From positions 43,522 to 107,521 of the forward strand of contig JAQWTL010000032.1 of the NCBI GenBank assembly GCA_029242715.1: 64,000 nucleotides of DNA, in the 5' to 3' direction. The stretch is from Phycisphaerales bacterium. GTDB taxonomy: Bacteria; Planctomycetota; Phycisphaerae; Phycisphaerales; SM1A02. A program made the position numbers and the translations under genes. Below, one piece after another: positions 8,426 to 18,299 of the stretch; the first letter of the stretch is position 1, and every line of letters starts with the position of its first letter. The notes under the pieces are model-generated. The model ran no database searches. It was not told the DNA's origin and saw only the letters and a program-made list of their open reading frames with translations.

Positions 8426-9871
8426 TCAGGGAGATTGTCCGCTTTCTGGCTCCGGCTCGTCGGAAGCATGCGGAATCGCTGCCGTTTCAGGGGGGGACCA
8501 GGGCTCGTAGTCGACTGGCCAGTCCTTGTGGTGGCGATCCATCATCTGCTCAACCCAGTTCAGGTAGGCCTTCCGGACGGGCATGGCTCCAGGAGTAAAA
8601 ATCGGCTTCCAGCCCTTGACCACCGGATGGGGCTTGGTGGCTTCTGATTGAGGCAAGGCGTACTGGTAGAGCAGGGATTGTTCAGGCTGGGACCAGTCGA
8701 GCATCTTCTGGCCATCCAGTTCCAGTCTGGTGAGTGCAAGCAGATTTGACGTTCGGATCCGATCATCAGGCCGGTAGCTCCAGTGCAGCCGAAAACGGCC
8801 AGCGCCTTCTTCTGGACCACCGTGACAGGCTCGGGACCCACACTTGTTGAGCAGCCAGTTGTCATGGATACGTTTGCGGAAGGTGGCAAGAAGTTCCGGT
8901 TCGGTCAGGACCTGGACGCCCCCGTAGAGATCCCGTGCCCGCAATTCAAACATGACCCGGACGATGTCTGCAGGATCAGATTTCGTGAAGGCGGCTTCAC
9001 CCTGGGCATCCGTGGGGAGCAGCGGACTGCCTCGATACTCATCAAGCAGGGCCTGAACGGTCTTGGCCGAAACACGCAGCCTCGGAGGGTTATCAATCTG
9101 TATCTCATAGACACGAATCAGGTTCACATCTTCATCCGATACCAGCTTCGGCATCGTGTCAGCGTCATCTTCGATGTCTTCTGAAGACGAAACATCATCT
9201 GTCTTGCTGGCAAGTACATGCAGTCTTGCTTCGACTTTATGCAGCATTCCTTTTGCCGTGGGGTTGTTCTCACGCTGGAGCAGTCTCTGCAGTTCGGCCC
9301 TGGCCTCGATCAGTTTGTTTTCTTTTAAAAGCCAACGGCAAAGAGAGAGGTGAGCCTGGATGTCGGTTTCATCAAGTTGTTGAAGCAGGTGCTCGTATTC
9401 ATCCTGGAAATCAGGAACCAATTGCACGATGAGAATGTCTTCACGGTCGTAACGATGCTTGACACCGTGGATCCTGAACTGGACATAATCAAAGGCATCT
9501 TCTTCCAGAAGACCTTCTCGTACACGTCCATCCTGAAAGTGAATGACTGCCTTGACCGGAGCGTCGACGTCATGCAGGTAGACCTTTGCGTAGATCAACG
9601 AGGGATCAAATTCATGAATTTTGTTCTGGCGATCCAACAGCCTGATGGTCTTGGGGCCTTCTTCAAGAAGGTGGCCGCTGACGGATCGCAGGCGTGAGGG
9701 ATAGATGATCACTCTTGGGAGTGTCATGGCCTCGACATCCGCATCATCCGAAGCTTCAGGCTCTTCAGCGGCGGCAGGGGGCTGAGGAGGCGGAGGTGCG
9801 TCTGTCACATCCGATGCATTCTGAATGAAGGCAGTCAGGCACAGGAAGTACACCGATGCGAAGAGCATCAT
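8426..9871 (-). CDS. Exported protein with possible c-type haem motif
   Basis: A 481-residue protein with an N-terminal signal peptide (MMLFASVYFLCLTAFIQNAS), a Pro/Ala/Glu-rich low-complexity segment, then a domain reading LPRVIIYPSRLRSVSGHLLEE, a helical TPR-like stretch around residues 150-220, and a C-terminal region with NKCGSRACHGG at about 342-352. That Cys-x4-Cys-His pattern resembles the less common CX4CH haem c site and sits where planctomycete cytochrome-like proteins carry CXXCH. Only one such motif is present. The start overlaps the glutamate dehydrogenase stop by 4 bases (ATGA), implying translational coupling. The function is unknown; a metal or haem role is only suggested by this motif. 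Confidence 0.75.
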   Translation of the reverse strand: MMLFASVYFLCLTAFIQNASDVTDAPPPPQPPAAAEEPEASDDADVEAMTLPRVIIYPSRLRSVSGHLLEEGPKTIRLLDRQNKIHEFDPSLIYAKVYLHDVDAPVKAVIHFQDGRVREGLLEEDAFDYVQFRIHGVKHRYDREDILIVQLVPDFQDEYEHLLQQLDETDIQAHLSLCRWLLKENKLIEARAELQRLLQRENNPTAKGMLHKVEARLHVLASKTDDVSSSEDIEDDADTMPKLVSDEDVNLIRVYEIQIDNPPRLRVSAKTVQALLDEYRGSPLLPTDAQGEAAFTKSDPADIVRVMFELRARDLYGGVQVLTEPELLATFRKRIHDNWLLNKCGSRACHGGPEEGAGRFRLHWSYRPDDRIRTSNLLALTRLELDGQKMLDWSQPEQSLLYQYALPQSEATKPHPVVKGWKPIFTPGAMPVRKAYLNWVEQMMDRHHKDWPVDYEPWSPPETAAIPHASDEPEPESGQSP

Positions 9872-12864
9872 GAAGATTCGCCATGGGGATTATCGTTGAT
9901 CGTGCTCAGGATTCCCGTCTGCCTGAGGAGGTTGGCAATCCGATCAGCATGAGGCAGTGAGCAGCAATCCACTTCAGCCGCCAGTTGATCTCGTTCCTGT
10001 TCCAGCTTGAGGAAGTCCAGTGCCATGGAGCAGATGGTTCCCGAGGGCATCTTCTCCAATGGATCGATGCCTTCCCTGTAGACCAGTCGAGCAGCCAGCG
10101 ACTTGGAAGCCATCCATTGCAGATAGGTCTGCGGGATGTTGCTGTGGATGCGATCCTTGGCCACTTCCATCAGGGATGCAGGCAGGTGTTCATCAATGAC
10201 GCCTCGCATGAGTTGGAGGTTGTCACCGGAGAGTTCGTTGATCGCTGGTTCAATCGCGTCAGAAGTCCTGATGACAGATCGACTGAGGCGGATACTCATC
10301 TCAGGAAGCTGTACATCAGCGTTCTGCTGGTGCAGCCTGACAAGCAGGAGGGCTTCCCGGCGGGCGAAGCTGCGGAGTTTCACAATGACTTCTTCGACGA
10401 ATCGAGGCTTGATCGCAAGGAATTCCTCGGTGGACAGCAGCATGCTTGCAATGATCTCGTAGCTGGAGCAGATCACCCCGCACTTGTTGGCTGAAGAATC
10501 CTTGAAGATCAATGCGCCTGCAGATGAGATCTCTGATCGAGCAGCAGGTGTCAAGAAGAGGTTGGCGCCTTCGACGACGATGCGGCTTGAGGAGGTGCCA
10601 TCAGGTCTGAGGAAATCCTGCCAGTTTCGCTCGTGGATCGTTGCAGGGCGTCCGCCACATGGAACAAACGCATCGGCGATCACCCTGTTATGCAGAGAGT
10701 TTCTCAGTCGAACACCATCAGGTTCATCAAGGCTGGTCACGCGTCCAGAAGCTGGCATCGCAGCAGGATCGTAATCGGCGATTGGCAGTCCGGCATCGAC
10801 AAGACGCAACAGTTCGTCATGGTCCAGGCCATCGGGGCACTCGCCAGAGCCACTGCCGTCTGCAATTCCGACAAAGCGGACGTTCTTGCCGAAGTCCCGG
10901 ACAAGAATTCGAATCAGATTGCCGCCGACATCGCCATCCGGGCCGCCTGTGATCTTGATCGAGAACGTCTGCTCGCGGGGATCGATGCCGATGGCGTTGA
11001 GGCCGACTTCCAGGAATACGGCAACACCTTCAGACGTGACGCCATAGTCCTTGTGGTTGATTCCCGCGCCCGGCTTGGAACTCATCAACGCGGTGGGAAC
11101 CGGGTAGCCGCGACGTTGGGCACGTTCCACGATCCAGTCGATGAGCTTTGGGGTGATGTTTTCATCCGGACCAAGGTAAAGGAGTTCCTTCTCGTCAAGC
11201 AGATCAACGATCTGCTTCTGAACGGTCTCCTCAGGGGTGATCAAGTCAAGGAGGGAATCCACGAATCCCTTGATCGCACGATCAACACGGGCTTCAGGTT
11301 CAACAAGCACTGCAGCCTTGGAACCACCTTCAGGAATGTCCTTGTTCTTCAACTGTTGTGCGTGTGCCAATCCATAGGCTTCGTCATAGAGTCGTTCAGC
11401 TTCACGTGCATGCTGAGCAGCAGATCGCGGCAGGACTGCACGGATTCCGCCGCGTGCAATATCCCTGAAGCGGACGTGGAATCCATTGGAGGCCCGGCCA
11501 TGCACGAAGAAGACGCCGAAGGGTACTTCGGGTCGATCATCGGATGAGAGGAACGAAGGGTCCAGCCTCATCGAGAGTGCATATCGCTCGGTGACATAGA
11601 TGTTCGTCTTGAGCACCTGATTCGTGGCGGTCAGCATGGATTTGAGTACTGTCCTGGCATCTTCCAGATCGACTTCGTCCTCGAATCGCTCCTTGATCGC
11701 AGCGGTGCGATCCTCGAAGAGGGCATCATCCAATGGATGTTCTGGATTGAAACGATCCAGGAACAAGTCGCAGACTGCCATGGAGAGATCAATATTCTCC
11801 TCGGCAAGTCTTCGGATGCGTTCTGCCGTGAATGCGTAACGATTCAGTTTCACCAATCGCTGATGAACCAGGTCGCAGAGGGCCTCGTGCAGTTCCGCAT
11901 GGGTGAGATCGATGTCCTCGTGGCGTCGGCTGAGTTCCAGGCAACGCTGGTGCACCCACTTGATTCGACGGAGATCGTGATGCACGCGGCCCCACAGTGC
12001 GCTATCGGGATCGATGGCCCCTTCAGGGCCCTGGACCACGAAGCCAATCAGACTGATGGTTCCGTTGTCGCCATCATCAATGCTGTCAAGGTATGCGCGA
12101 TGAATGTTGATTTCGGACTGGCTCAGTCTCGAGGCAAGTCGTTCGAGCATGGTGCGACGTGTACTGTTGCCAACGGCAATGGAGATCCTTGTCTGTGTCG
12201 GATCCAGTTCCGGTTCCAGAGTGATGACCGTGCCATCTGTTCCGGAGATCTTCTTGTACATGTCCCAGTGCTTGTGGAGACGCAATGGTGTCAGCGTCAG
12301 CATGTAGTCAGCCGAGCATCGCTGCAGAAAATCCGTGAGTTCATCTGCTGACCACTCGGGATGTTCCTGCTTGACGAAATCGAGAAATTCCTGGTGCTTG
12401 ATCTTCTGTTCAGGATCACTGAGATCGCAGCGTGGGCTTTCCCCGAATTCAAAGGTATCAATGACCAGTGAGCCGTCATGTGCGGTATGAATTTTGGCAG
12501 CACGGAGGGGTTGATCAGTGGGTAGTTCGGCGACAAGTTCGGCCAGCACACCTGGGTAGTCCAGGGGGCGCATCGAAGTCCACTGCGAGCCGTCCTCGCT
12601 GCGGAGTGTCATTTCGATGGGGCGGCCGGAGGCTCTTGCGGCAATGATGGCTCGCAGATGAATGAGCCTGGTTTCCTCATCCGTGTCCTGGAAATAGGTC
12701 GGAGGCATCTGCTCAAGAAACCAGGGGACAACCTGCTCCGATTGGGCCCTCAGGCCACCGGTAATCTGGTCGATGACCTCCTCGGGCCTGTCTGGTTGCT
12801 CGGGGGGACTTGTAGTCGCTTTGCTGGATTCATTGCCCATCGCGAAACTGTATCCGGCCCCCAT
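9868..12864 (-). CDS. Large NAD-dependent glutamate dehydrogenase
   Basis: This enzyme oxidises glutamate to 2-oxoglutarate and ammonia with NAD. At 998 residues it belongs with the long bacterial and fungal types rather than the 450-residue hexameric enzymes. The catalytic core shows FRDIARGGIR, then LKNKDIPEGGSKAAV with the catalytic lysine (about residues 505-520), the substrate and nucleotide region GVTSEGVAVFLEVGL, ITGGPDGDVGGN (about 646), and VEGANLFLTPAAR. The first 400 residues hold ACT-like regulatory sequence, as in other large forms. Starts at 12864 or at Met9 (12840) are both possible; neither has a clear ribosome site. It is divergent from ribF, with only 64 bases between them, and coupled to the following gene by ATGA. 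Confidence 0.9.
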   Translation of the reverse strand: MGAGYSFAMGNESSKATTSPPEQPDRPEEVIDQITGGLRAQSEQVVPWFLEQMPPTYFQDTDEETRLIHLRAIIAARASGRPIEMTLRSEDGSQWTSMRPLDYPGVLAELVAELPTDQPLRAAKIHTAHDGSLVIDTFEFGESPRCDLSDPEQKIKHQEFLDFVKQEHPEWSADELTDFLQRCSADYMLTLTPLRLHKHWDMYKKISGTDGTVITLEPELDPTQTRISIAVGNSTRRTMLERLASRLSQSEINIHRAYLDSIDDGDNGTISLIGFVVQGPEGAIDPDSALWGRVHHDLRRIKWVHQRCLELSRRHEDIDLTHAELHEALCDLVHQRLVKLNRYAFTAERIRRLAEENIDLSMAVCDLFLDRFNPEHPLDDALFEDRTAAIKERFEDEVDLEDARTVLKSMLTATNQVLKTNIYVTERYALSMRLDPSFLSSDDRPEVPFGVFFVHGRASNGFHVRFRDIARGGIRAVLPRSAAQHAREAERLYDEAYGLAHAQQLKNKDIPEGGSKAAVLVEPEARVDRAIKGFVDSLLDLITPEETVQKQIVDLLDEKELLYLGPDENITPKLIDWIVERAQRRGYPVPTALMSSKPGAGINHKDYGVTSEGVAVFLEVGLNAIGIDPREQTFSIKITGGPDGDVGGNLIRILVRDFGKNVRFVGIADGSGSGECPDGLDHDELLRLVDAGLPIADYDPAAMPASGRVTSLDEPDGVRLRNSLHNRVIADAFVPCGGRPATIHERNWQDFLRPDGTSSSRIVVEGANLFLTPAARSEISSAGALIFKDSSANKCGVICSSYEIIASMLLSTEEFLAIKPRFVEEVIVKLRSFARREALLLVRLHQQNADVQLPEMSIRLSRSVIRTSDAIEPAINELSGDNLQLMRGVIDEHLPASLMEVAKDRIHSNIPQTYLQWMASKSLAARLVYREGIDPLEKMPSGTICSMALDFLKLEQERDQLAAEVDCCSLPHADRIANLLRQTGILSTINDNPHGESS

Positions 12865-12928
12865 GGCGGCTGCAATGGCGGATCTGCCGTTGGGCTCCTT
12901 TCAGCTCTCCCTTCATGGGTGTAGTCTC

Positions 12929-13834
12929 ATGACCATGGCAACTGCGCTATCAATTGGCATGTTTGATGGAGTCCATGCGGGACACCGTGAGATTATCGAC
13001 CAGGCACGACGAACCGTCGGGCCTGACGGGAGGGTGATCGTGGTCACCTTCGAGCCCGCACCGGCCGCCATCCTGTCTCCTGAGCACGTTTTTTCTCGAT
13101 TGATGACGGATCGGCAGCGGCATTCGGCATTGATGGATGCGGGTGTCGATGAGGTTCATGTTCTGGAGCCCACCACAGAATTCCTGCAGCAGTCTCCCAG
13201 GGCATTCCTTGATCAGTTACTGGTAGACCATCAGCCTCATTTCATCATGGAGGGGCAGGACTTTCGATTTGGTTGCCATCGAGAAGGTGATATTGAGCTG
13301 CTTCAAGTCATCGGTTCGGAGCGTGGTTTCCAGGTGCACCTGGTTGAAGATGTCGAGGCGACACTGGTGGATGGCACGCGGGTGCCGGCACGAAGTTCGG
13401 TCATTCGCAAGTTGATCCAGAAAGGTCGTGTCCGAGATGCTGCTGGCCTGCTGGGCCGCCCCTGGCAACTGGATGGCATTGTCGTAAAGGGCATGCAAAG
13501 AGGACGTGAACTCGGTTGTCCTACGGCAAATCTAGATGCAGGTTGCATGATCTTGCCCGCGGCAGGGGTGTATGCAGGGCGTGCCTATCTGGAGTCCGGT
13601 GAAGCCTATCCAGCGGCAATCAGCGTCGGCACAAACCCCACCTTCGAAGATGGTTGCTTGACCTGTGAAGTGCACCTTCTGGGTTTCGATGGAGAGGTCG
13701 GGGACTATGGTTGGCCATTGAGAGTTGATGTGGATCATTGGATCCGGGAACAACTGGTCTTCGATTCTCTGGATCTGCTTACGGAGGCCATGGCCAGGGA
13801 CCTGCAACGCGTGCAGGAACTGATGAGCGTGTAG
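12929..13834 (+). CDS. ribF: Bifunctional riboflavin kinase / FAD synthetase
   Basis: RibF phosphorylates riboflavin to FMN and then adenylates it to FAD. The N-terminal nucleotidyl transferase motif GMFDGVHAGH is at residues 10-19. SSVIRKLIQKGRVRDAAGLLGRPW marks the domain junction. RGRELGCPTANL (about 195-205) is the flavokinase ATP and Mg site, and VGTNPTF follows. The length of about 301 residues is normal. The reading frame stays open far upstream, but the family begins just before the first motif, so I chose ATG 12929; ATG 12935 is the alternative. It is divergent from the glutamate dehydrogenase and 12 bases upstream of nrnA. Confidence 0.93.
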   Translation: MTMATALSIGMFDGVHAGHREIIDQARRTVGPDGRVIVVTFEPAPAAILSPEHVFSRLMTDRQRHSALMDAGVDEVHVLEPTTEFLQQSPRAFLDQLLVDHQPHFIMEGQDFRFGCHREGDIELLQVIGSERGFQVHLVEDVEATLVDGTRVPARSSVIRKLIQKGRVRDAAGLLGRPWQLDGIVVKGMQRGRELGCPTANLDAGCMILPAAGVYAGRAYLESGEAYPAAISVGTNPTFEDGCLTCEVHLLGFDGEVGDYGWPLRVDVDHWIREQLVFDSLDLLTEAMARDLQRVQELMSV

Positions 13835-13846
13835 AGTTTCCATTCC

Positions 13847-14869
13847 ATGTTCACTTACCAGTCAAATACAGATCTGAAATCGATCGCCCAACGGATCAGT
13901 GGGGCCAATCGAATCATCGTGACGACTCATGCGAAGCCTGATGGTGACGCTATGGGCTCGACTCTGGCATTGAAGCGTGCCCTTGACCATCAGCTGGATA
14001 TCGAAATCCTGCTGATGGGGCCAGTGACATCTCCCATGCGAGCGATTGCAGGCACAACGTCATGGATCGATGCTCAGCAGCAGATGCCCAAGGCTGGAGA
14101 GGATCTGGTGCTGCTCGTTGACACCGGTGCCTTCAGTCAGGTGGAACCCATTGCGGACTGGATGCGCGATCGCCATGACCATGTCATCGTCATCGATCAT
14201 CATGCTTCAGGCGATGACATCGGCGCCATGCGATTTGTCGATTCCACGGCAGCTTCAGCAACAATGCTGGTGAAGTCCGTTATAGAAGCCATGGGGCTGC
14301 CTATTGAAGGTGGTCCGGGAAGCGTTGCTGAAGCGTTGTTCTGTGGCCTGGCAACGGACACGGGCTGGTTCCGGTTCAGCAATGCCGACGCCAGGGCATT
14401 CTCAATGGCATCGGAGCTTCTGCAAACCGGCATCAATCGTGATGGTCTTTACAGGACGATCGAAGAGACGGCCAAGCCGACGCGCCTTGCCTTGCAGGCT
14501 CGTGCACTTGAATCCATTGAGTATGTACTCGAGGGACGCTGTGCAATCATGCAGTTGCTTCCATCGGATTTCAAGGAAACCAAGGGGGCCCCGGGCGAAC
14601 TGCCCGGTACGGTCAATCTGCCATTGGCCATCGAGTCAGTCGATTTTGCCGTTCTTCTGTACAGCGAGAATGGGACCGAGACGAAGGCGAGCTTCCGTTC
14701 AAAGCCATCCCGTGAACTGGGCGGTGACTTTGTCGACGTGAGCGAACTGGCTCGCCAACTTGGAGGTGGGGGACATGTCCATGCTGCTGGGGCTCGAGTC
14801 AAAGGCCCGGTCGAAGATGCCATCAAGGTTGTACAAAAAGTTCTCGATAGCCTGGAAGGACATTCATGA
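13847..14869 (+). CDS. nrnA: DHH-family phosphoesterase, NrnA-like
   Basis: The family degrades nanoRNA (2-5 nt RNA) and 3'-phosphoadenosine 5'-phosphate using manganese. The metal-binding motifs are HAKPDGDAMGS (28-38), an aspartate in VDTGAF (about 92), DHH at 117-119, and the DHHA1 substrate motif GGGGHVHAAG (about 307-316). At 340 residues the length is typical. It could act as nanoRNase, pAp phosphatase or both; sequence alone does not decide this. It follows ribF by 12 bases and overlaps the next gene by 4 bases (ATGA), so it belongs to one plus-strand transcript. Confidence 0.92.
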   Translation: MFTYQSNTDLKSIAQRISGANRIIVTTHAKPDGDAMGSTLALKRALDHQLDIEILLMGPVTSPMRAIAGTTSWIDAQQQMPKAGEDLVLLVDTGAFSQVEPIADWMRDRHDHVIVIDHHASGDDIGAMRFVDSTAASATMLVKSVIEAMGLPIEGGPGSVAEALFCGLATDTGWFRFSNADARAFSMASELLQTGINRDGLYRTIEETAKPTRLALQARALESIEYVLEGRCAIMQLLPSDFKETKGAPGELPGTVNLPLAIESVDFAVLLYSENGTETKASFRSKPSRELGGDFVDVSELARQLGGGGHVHAAGARVKGPVEDAIKVVQKVLDSLEGHS

Positions 14870-15444
14870 GGGGTCGACGCTGGATCGTGATCGGTGTCAT
14901 CTGCCTCTTGACGGCATTGTTGATCGTCATTGTTGGTGTGTGGCTTTCGATTTCGCGTTTCAACCTGCAGCAGGTGGTCATGCCCGGGAGCGTGGAGTTC
15001 GAGATGGACACTCCTGGTCCCTTCTATCTCACGTATGAACCCAGAACGAATCTGAATGGAACCTGGTACGTGTCTCCGGTGGAATCAAGGATGACTTTCG
15101 AGTTGGTGTCACTTGATGGAGCACCGGATGCCATCATTGAAGCACCGTTGGTGGCAGCCAACTACAGCTTCATTGGCAGGCACGGCCATTACATCGGCAA
15201 GGCAGAACTGGATGCCGGGCTCTGGAGACTCACAGGCAGTACGCCACCTGGTGATGACCATTCCGGGGTGTATGCCTTTGGTCGGACTTCCATTACGGCG
15301 GTCGTCATACCGGTTCTGGCAGCGGCCTTTGCTGCAGCCCTGCTTGGCCCTGTGGGGCTTGGCCTGCTGATTGTTGGCATCATCCTGCATGTTCATGGCC
15401 GGAAGCGGGCAAGACGAGCTTCCCAGCCCCCGCCTGAGGGGTAG
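14866..15444 (+). CDS. Two-helix membrane protein, unknown
   Basis: A 192-residue protein with an N-terminal hydrophobic segment (about 6-30), an extracytoplasmic domain of about 110 residues (FYLTYEPRTNLNGTWYVSP and following), and a second membrane segment (about 140-175) followed by a basic tail (HGRKRARRASQ). I recognise no family. The start overlaps nrnA by 4 bases, so it is probably translated from the same transcript. The loop domain is likely a beta-rich fold judging by alternating hydrophobic residues, but this is inference. Confidence 0.75.
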   Translation: MRGRRWIVIGVICLLTALLIVIVGVWLSISRFNLQQVVMPGSVEFEMDTPGPFYLTYEPRTNLNGTWYVSPVESRMTFELVSLDGAPDAIIEAPLVAANYSFIGRHGHYIGKAELDAGLWRLTGSTPPGDDHSGVYAFGRTSITAVVIPVLAAAFAAALLGPVGLGLLIVGIILHVHGRKRARRASQPPPEG

Positions 15445-15478
15445 ACTTGAGTGCACTCTCCGCTCTCCGAAAGTCGAC

Positions 15479-17269
15479 ATGACAGATCAGCAACAACAAG
15501 ACATCGCTCGCATCATCAGTATCGTTCTGCGTCGTGAGAGGTTGAATGCAGGGCTCAATTGGTTCTGCATGGCCTGTCTCTACATTGCGGTTCTGGCCGT
15601 CCTGCTCGCCATTGTTGATCGTCTGGGCTCGCAATCCTGGGTGCCCTGGAATTGGCTGGTCATCGTGATGGGCAGTGTGGCGGTAATCGCCGGTGTGGCC
15701 GGTTGGTGGTTGAAGCAACCGGAGCCACTTCGTGCGGCACGAAGAGTGGATGAACGGCTGGGTCTCAAGGACCGGTTGTCATCAGCACTCGCATGTGGTC
15801 AGAGCAAGGAACCATTTGCAAGAGCAGTTGTCGAGGATGCCGTCACTGTCGCAAGATCACCACAGACCAGAGAGCAGGTGCGACGCCGTTTTCGCCTGGC
15901 ACCTCCTCCATTCTGGTGGGCGTCGCCTTTGCTTGTTCTCTCTGCTCTCGTGATTGCTCTGTTTGGGCAGTGGGACGTGTTCTCGGCCAGCGAGGTTGAC
16001 ACGGTCGACCTCAAGCAGGTGAGAGCCAATGCGGCCGAATCCGTGGAGGCCTCTGTTGAAGCGATTCGAGAGGATCCACAACTCTCCGAAGCGATGGCCG
16101 AAGTGCTCGAAGAGTTGGAAGCACGGACGGATGCTTCTCTTGAGGAAAAACAGAACGAGGAATCCATACGTCGCGAAGCGCTGAAGCGACTGACCGAGCT
16201 CAATAAGAATCTCGAGACTATCGTCGAAGGTCCGGAAGGCCAGGCAATGGAATCCGTGAAGGAGTCCCTGGAATCACTTGAAGCACCAGAAGACAGTCCC
16301 ATCAAGAATCTTGTGGACTCCCTTTCCAAAGGGGATTTCGATCAGGCGCAGCAATCACTGTCAAAGCTTCAAGAGAAGATCGATTCAGGCGAATTGTCGG
16401 AATCGGAACGCAAGCAGATTGCCGACGCAATGGAATCGCTCTCTGAACAGTTGGACAAGAAGGCCGATGACCAGCAGCCCATGCGGGATGCGCTCAGGCA
16501 GGCAGGGATGGATCCGGAGCTTGCGAATGATCAGGAAGCTTTGAAAGAAGCCCTTGAGCAGTCCAAGGATCTCAACGAATCTCAGAAGCAGAAGTTGACA
16601 GAAAAGGCCGAGGCGAATGATCAGGCCAAGAAGATGCTCGAGGATTTCTCAGAGGCTTCCAAGGAGGCTTGCAAGCAATGCCGCAACGGGCAGAAGGGTG
16701 ATCAGAATTCCAGCAGTTGCAAGGGCATGTCGGACCAGCTGGGCAAGATGCAGCAGCAGGAACAGATGCTTGAGAAAGCCAAGGATGCTCAAAGTGCTTG
16801 CCAGAGTCAATGCAACAAGATTGGCCAGGGCCTGGCGAAGCAGTCTGCAGTCAATGCTGCAGGGCCGAAGGGAGAGTCGGGCAAGGGCGACTCCGTTGGC
16901 ATGAGCCAGACCGAGACCAGCACTGTTGCCAAGCAGGACAGCGGGGAAGTGGGGGATGGCCCTGTTGTATCTCGTGAATCGGTTGATCGTGACCTTGATG
17001 TCGGTGAATCTACGATGACTCTTCGTCAAGCTCAGCAGGCTGCCAGTGAAGGATTCGATGAAGCCCTCAATGATGCTCCGCTACCACGGCAGTATCACGA
17101 CGCGCTCAAGAACTACTTCAGCAATCGTGAGGCTGTAGAAAAGGCGATTGAGGCGGATGCCGAGGCCAGCAAGGACAAGGCTGTGAACACGCCCTCTGAC
17201 AAAGCGAGTCAGAAAAAGGCCGAGTCCGGAAAGGACGAAACCAAGGGTGAGGCTGGTGGCAAGAACTAG
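15479..17269 (+). CDS. Membrane-anchored long coiled-coil protein
   Basis: A 596-residue protein. MTDQQQQDIARIISIVLRRE opens it, followed by two close membrane segments (about 22-45 and 55-75), a cytoplasmic stretch with RRVDERLGLKDRLSSAL, a third membrane segment near 140-160, and then more than 350 residues rich in Glu, Lys, Gln and Ser with strong coiled-coil character. The helix-pair and DERLGLKDRLSSAL pattern recalls DUF4175-like planctomycete membrane proteins. Cysteine pairs (CKQCRNG, CQSQCNK) occur in the coil at about 400-450 and could make disulfides or bind metal. Start chosen at ATG 15479; the open frame extends upstream into the previous gene without justification. The 3' end overlaps the next gene by 23 bases. 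Confidence 0.75.
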   Translation: MTDQQQQDIARIISIVLRRERLNAGLNWFCMACLYIAVLAVLLAIVDRLGSQSWVPWNWLVIVMGSVAVIAGVAGWWLKQPEPLRAARRVDERLGLKDRLSSALACGQSKEPFARAVVEDAVTVARSPQTREQVRRRFRLAPPPFWWASPLLVLSALVIALFGQWDVFSASEVDTVDLKQVRANAAESVEASVEAIREDPQLSEAMAEVLEELEARTDASLEEKQNEESIRREALKRLTELNKNLETIVEGPEGQAMESVKESLESLEAPEDSPIKNLVDSLSKGDFDQAQQSLSKLQEKIDSGELSESERKQIADAMESLSEQLDKKADDQQPMRDALRQAGMDPELANDQEALKEALEQSKDLNESQKQKLTEKAEANDQAKKMLEDFSEASKEACKQCRNGQKGDQNSSSCKGMSDQLGKMQQQEQMLEKAKDAQSACQSQCNKIGQGLAKQSAVNAAGPKGESGKGDSVGMSQTETSTVAKQDSGEVGDGPVVSRESVDRDLDVGESTMTLRQAQQAASEGFDEALNDAPLPRQYHDALKNYFSNREAVEKAIEADAEASKDKAVNTPSDKASQKKAESGKDETKGEAGGKN

Positions 17270-18299
17270 TCCCGGCTTTTTCGTGCACCTTCTGATTCTG
17301 CTGCCGCTCGTGGGCTGTGAACATTCAGATCCACCTTTGGTTGTGTATGTTTCCGCGGATGAATACGTAGCTCGTCCTGTTCTCGATGCCTTTTCAGAGA
17401 AGACGGGCATACCAGTGCACATGGTTGGCGACACGGAGGCGACCAAGACGACGGGGTTGGTCGATCGCATTCGTGCTGAACGCAACATGCCAATTGCAGA
17501 TGTCTTCTGGTCTTCAGAAGCCTTCATGACCATTGAATTGGCACAGGAGGGGCTGCTCCAGCCCTGCAATACAAATGTCACGGAAGAGTGGTTCACGGAT
17601 TGGCGAGATCCCTTGAAGCAGTGGTTCGGTTTTTCGCCCAGGCCTCGAGTACTGGTCTACGATCCGGAGCGAATGGCAGAAGAAGATGTTCCTGTTTCGT
17701 TGGAATTGCTTGCGGAGCCACGTTGGCGTGACCAACTGGTCATGGCTGATCCACGATTTGGCACGACAGGTGGACATCTTGCCGCCTTGAAGTCCTGGTA
17801 TGACTCACAGGGCTCACTGGATGGCTACGGCGAATTCCTGTCCGGTCTTGCAGCGAACCGGATGAGAGTCTTGCCTGGGGGAAATGCAGCAGTTGTGGAT
17901 GAGATTCGTTCAGGCCGAGCATTGATTGGCCTGACGGATGCGGATGATGTGCGAGCAGCGAACCGGCTCGGCGCCGGGCTGTCCATGCGATATGTCGGTC
18001 CGATCGAAGGTGTCGGGACGTTCATGATGCCCAATACCGTTGCGGTGGTAGCGGGATCACGTCATCCAGCTGCCGGTGACTTTGTTGACATGCTCCTCTC
18101 TGAAGAAACGGCTCGCCGTCTGGCCGAATCTGTTTCTGGAAATGTGCCACTGGATCCGGCGGTTGCCTCGGATTATCCGGAGTTGATTGTGCCCACCTCC
18201 ATGCCGGTTGATTTTCAAACGACTGCCAACGAGTACCCACTGGCGATTCGAATGGCCGTGACATCTCTTCAGGATCGAGCGCCTGATGCTGCGCCGTAG
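17247..18299 (+). CDS. Substrate-binding lipoprotein of an iron(III)/polyamine-type ABC transporter
   Basis: The protein binds a solute outside the membrane for an ABC importer. GTG 17247 opens a lipoprotein signal ending in LLPLVGC (Cys24). VVYVSADEYVARPVLDAFSEKTGIPV is the typical start of FutA/AfuA-like class II binding proteins, and DVFWSSEAFMTIELAQEGLL and GTTGGHLAAL follow. The region that usually carries tyrosine ligands for iron reads LIGLTDADDV, so the substrate may not be iron. It is 350 residues long, within family range. It overlaps the upstream gene by 23 bases and the permease gene by 14 bases, which shows tight coupling with the permease. No ATPase gene is adjacent. Confidence 0.85.
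   Translation: MRLVARTSPGFFVHLLILLPLVGCEHSDPPLVVYVSADEYVARPVLDAFSEKTGIPVHMVGDTEATKTTGLVDRIRAERNMPIADVFWSSEAFMTIELAQEGLLQPCNTNVTEEWFTDWRDPLKQWFGFSPRPRVLVYDPERMAEEDVPVSLELLAEPRWRDQLVMADPRFGTTGGHLAALKSWYDSQGSLDGYGEFLSGLAANRMRVLPGGNAAVVDEIRSGRALIGLTDADDVRAANRLGAGLSMRYVGPIEGVGTFMMPNTVAVVAGSRHPAAGDFVDMLLSEETARRLAESVSGNVPLDPAVASDYPELIVPTSMPVDFQTTANEYPLAIRMAVTSLQDRAPDAAP

Noticed and set aside
10633..11547. A 304-codon plus-strand open frame
   Set aside because: It is antisense to the catalytic core of the glutamate dehydrogenase and shows no domain.
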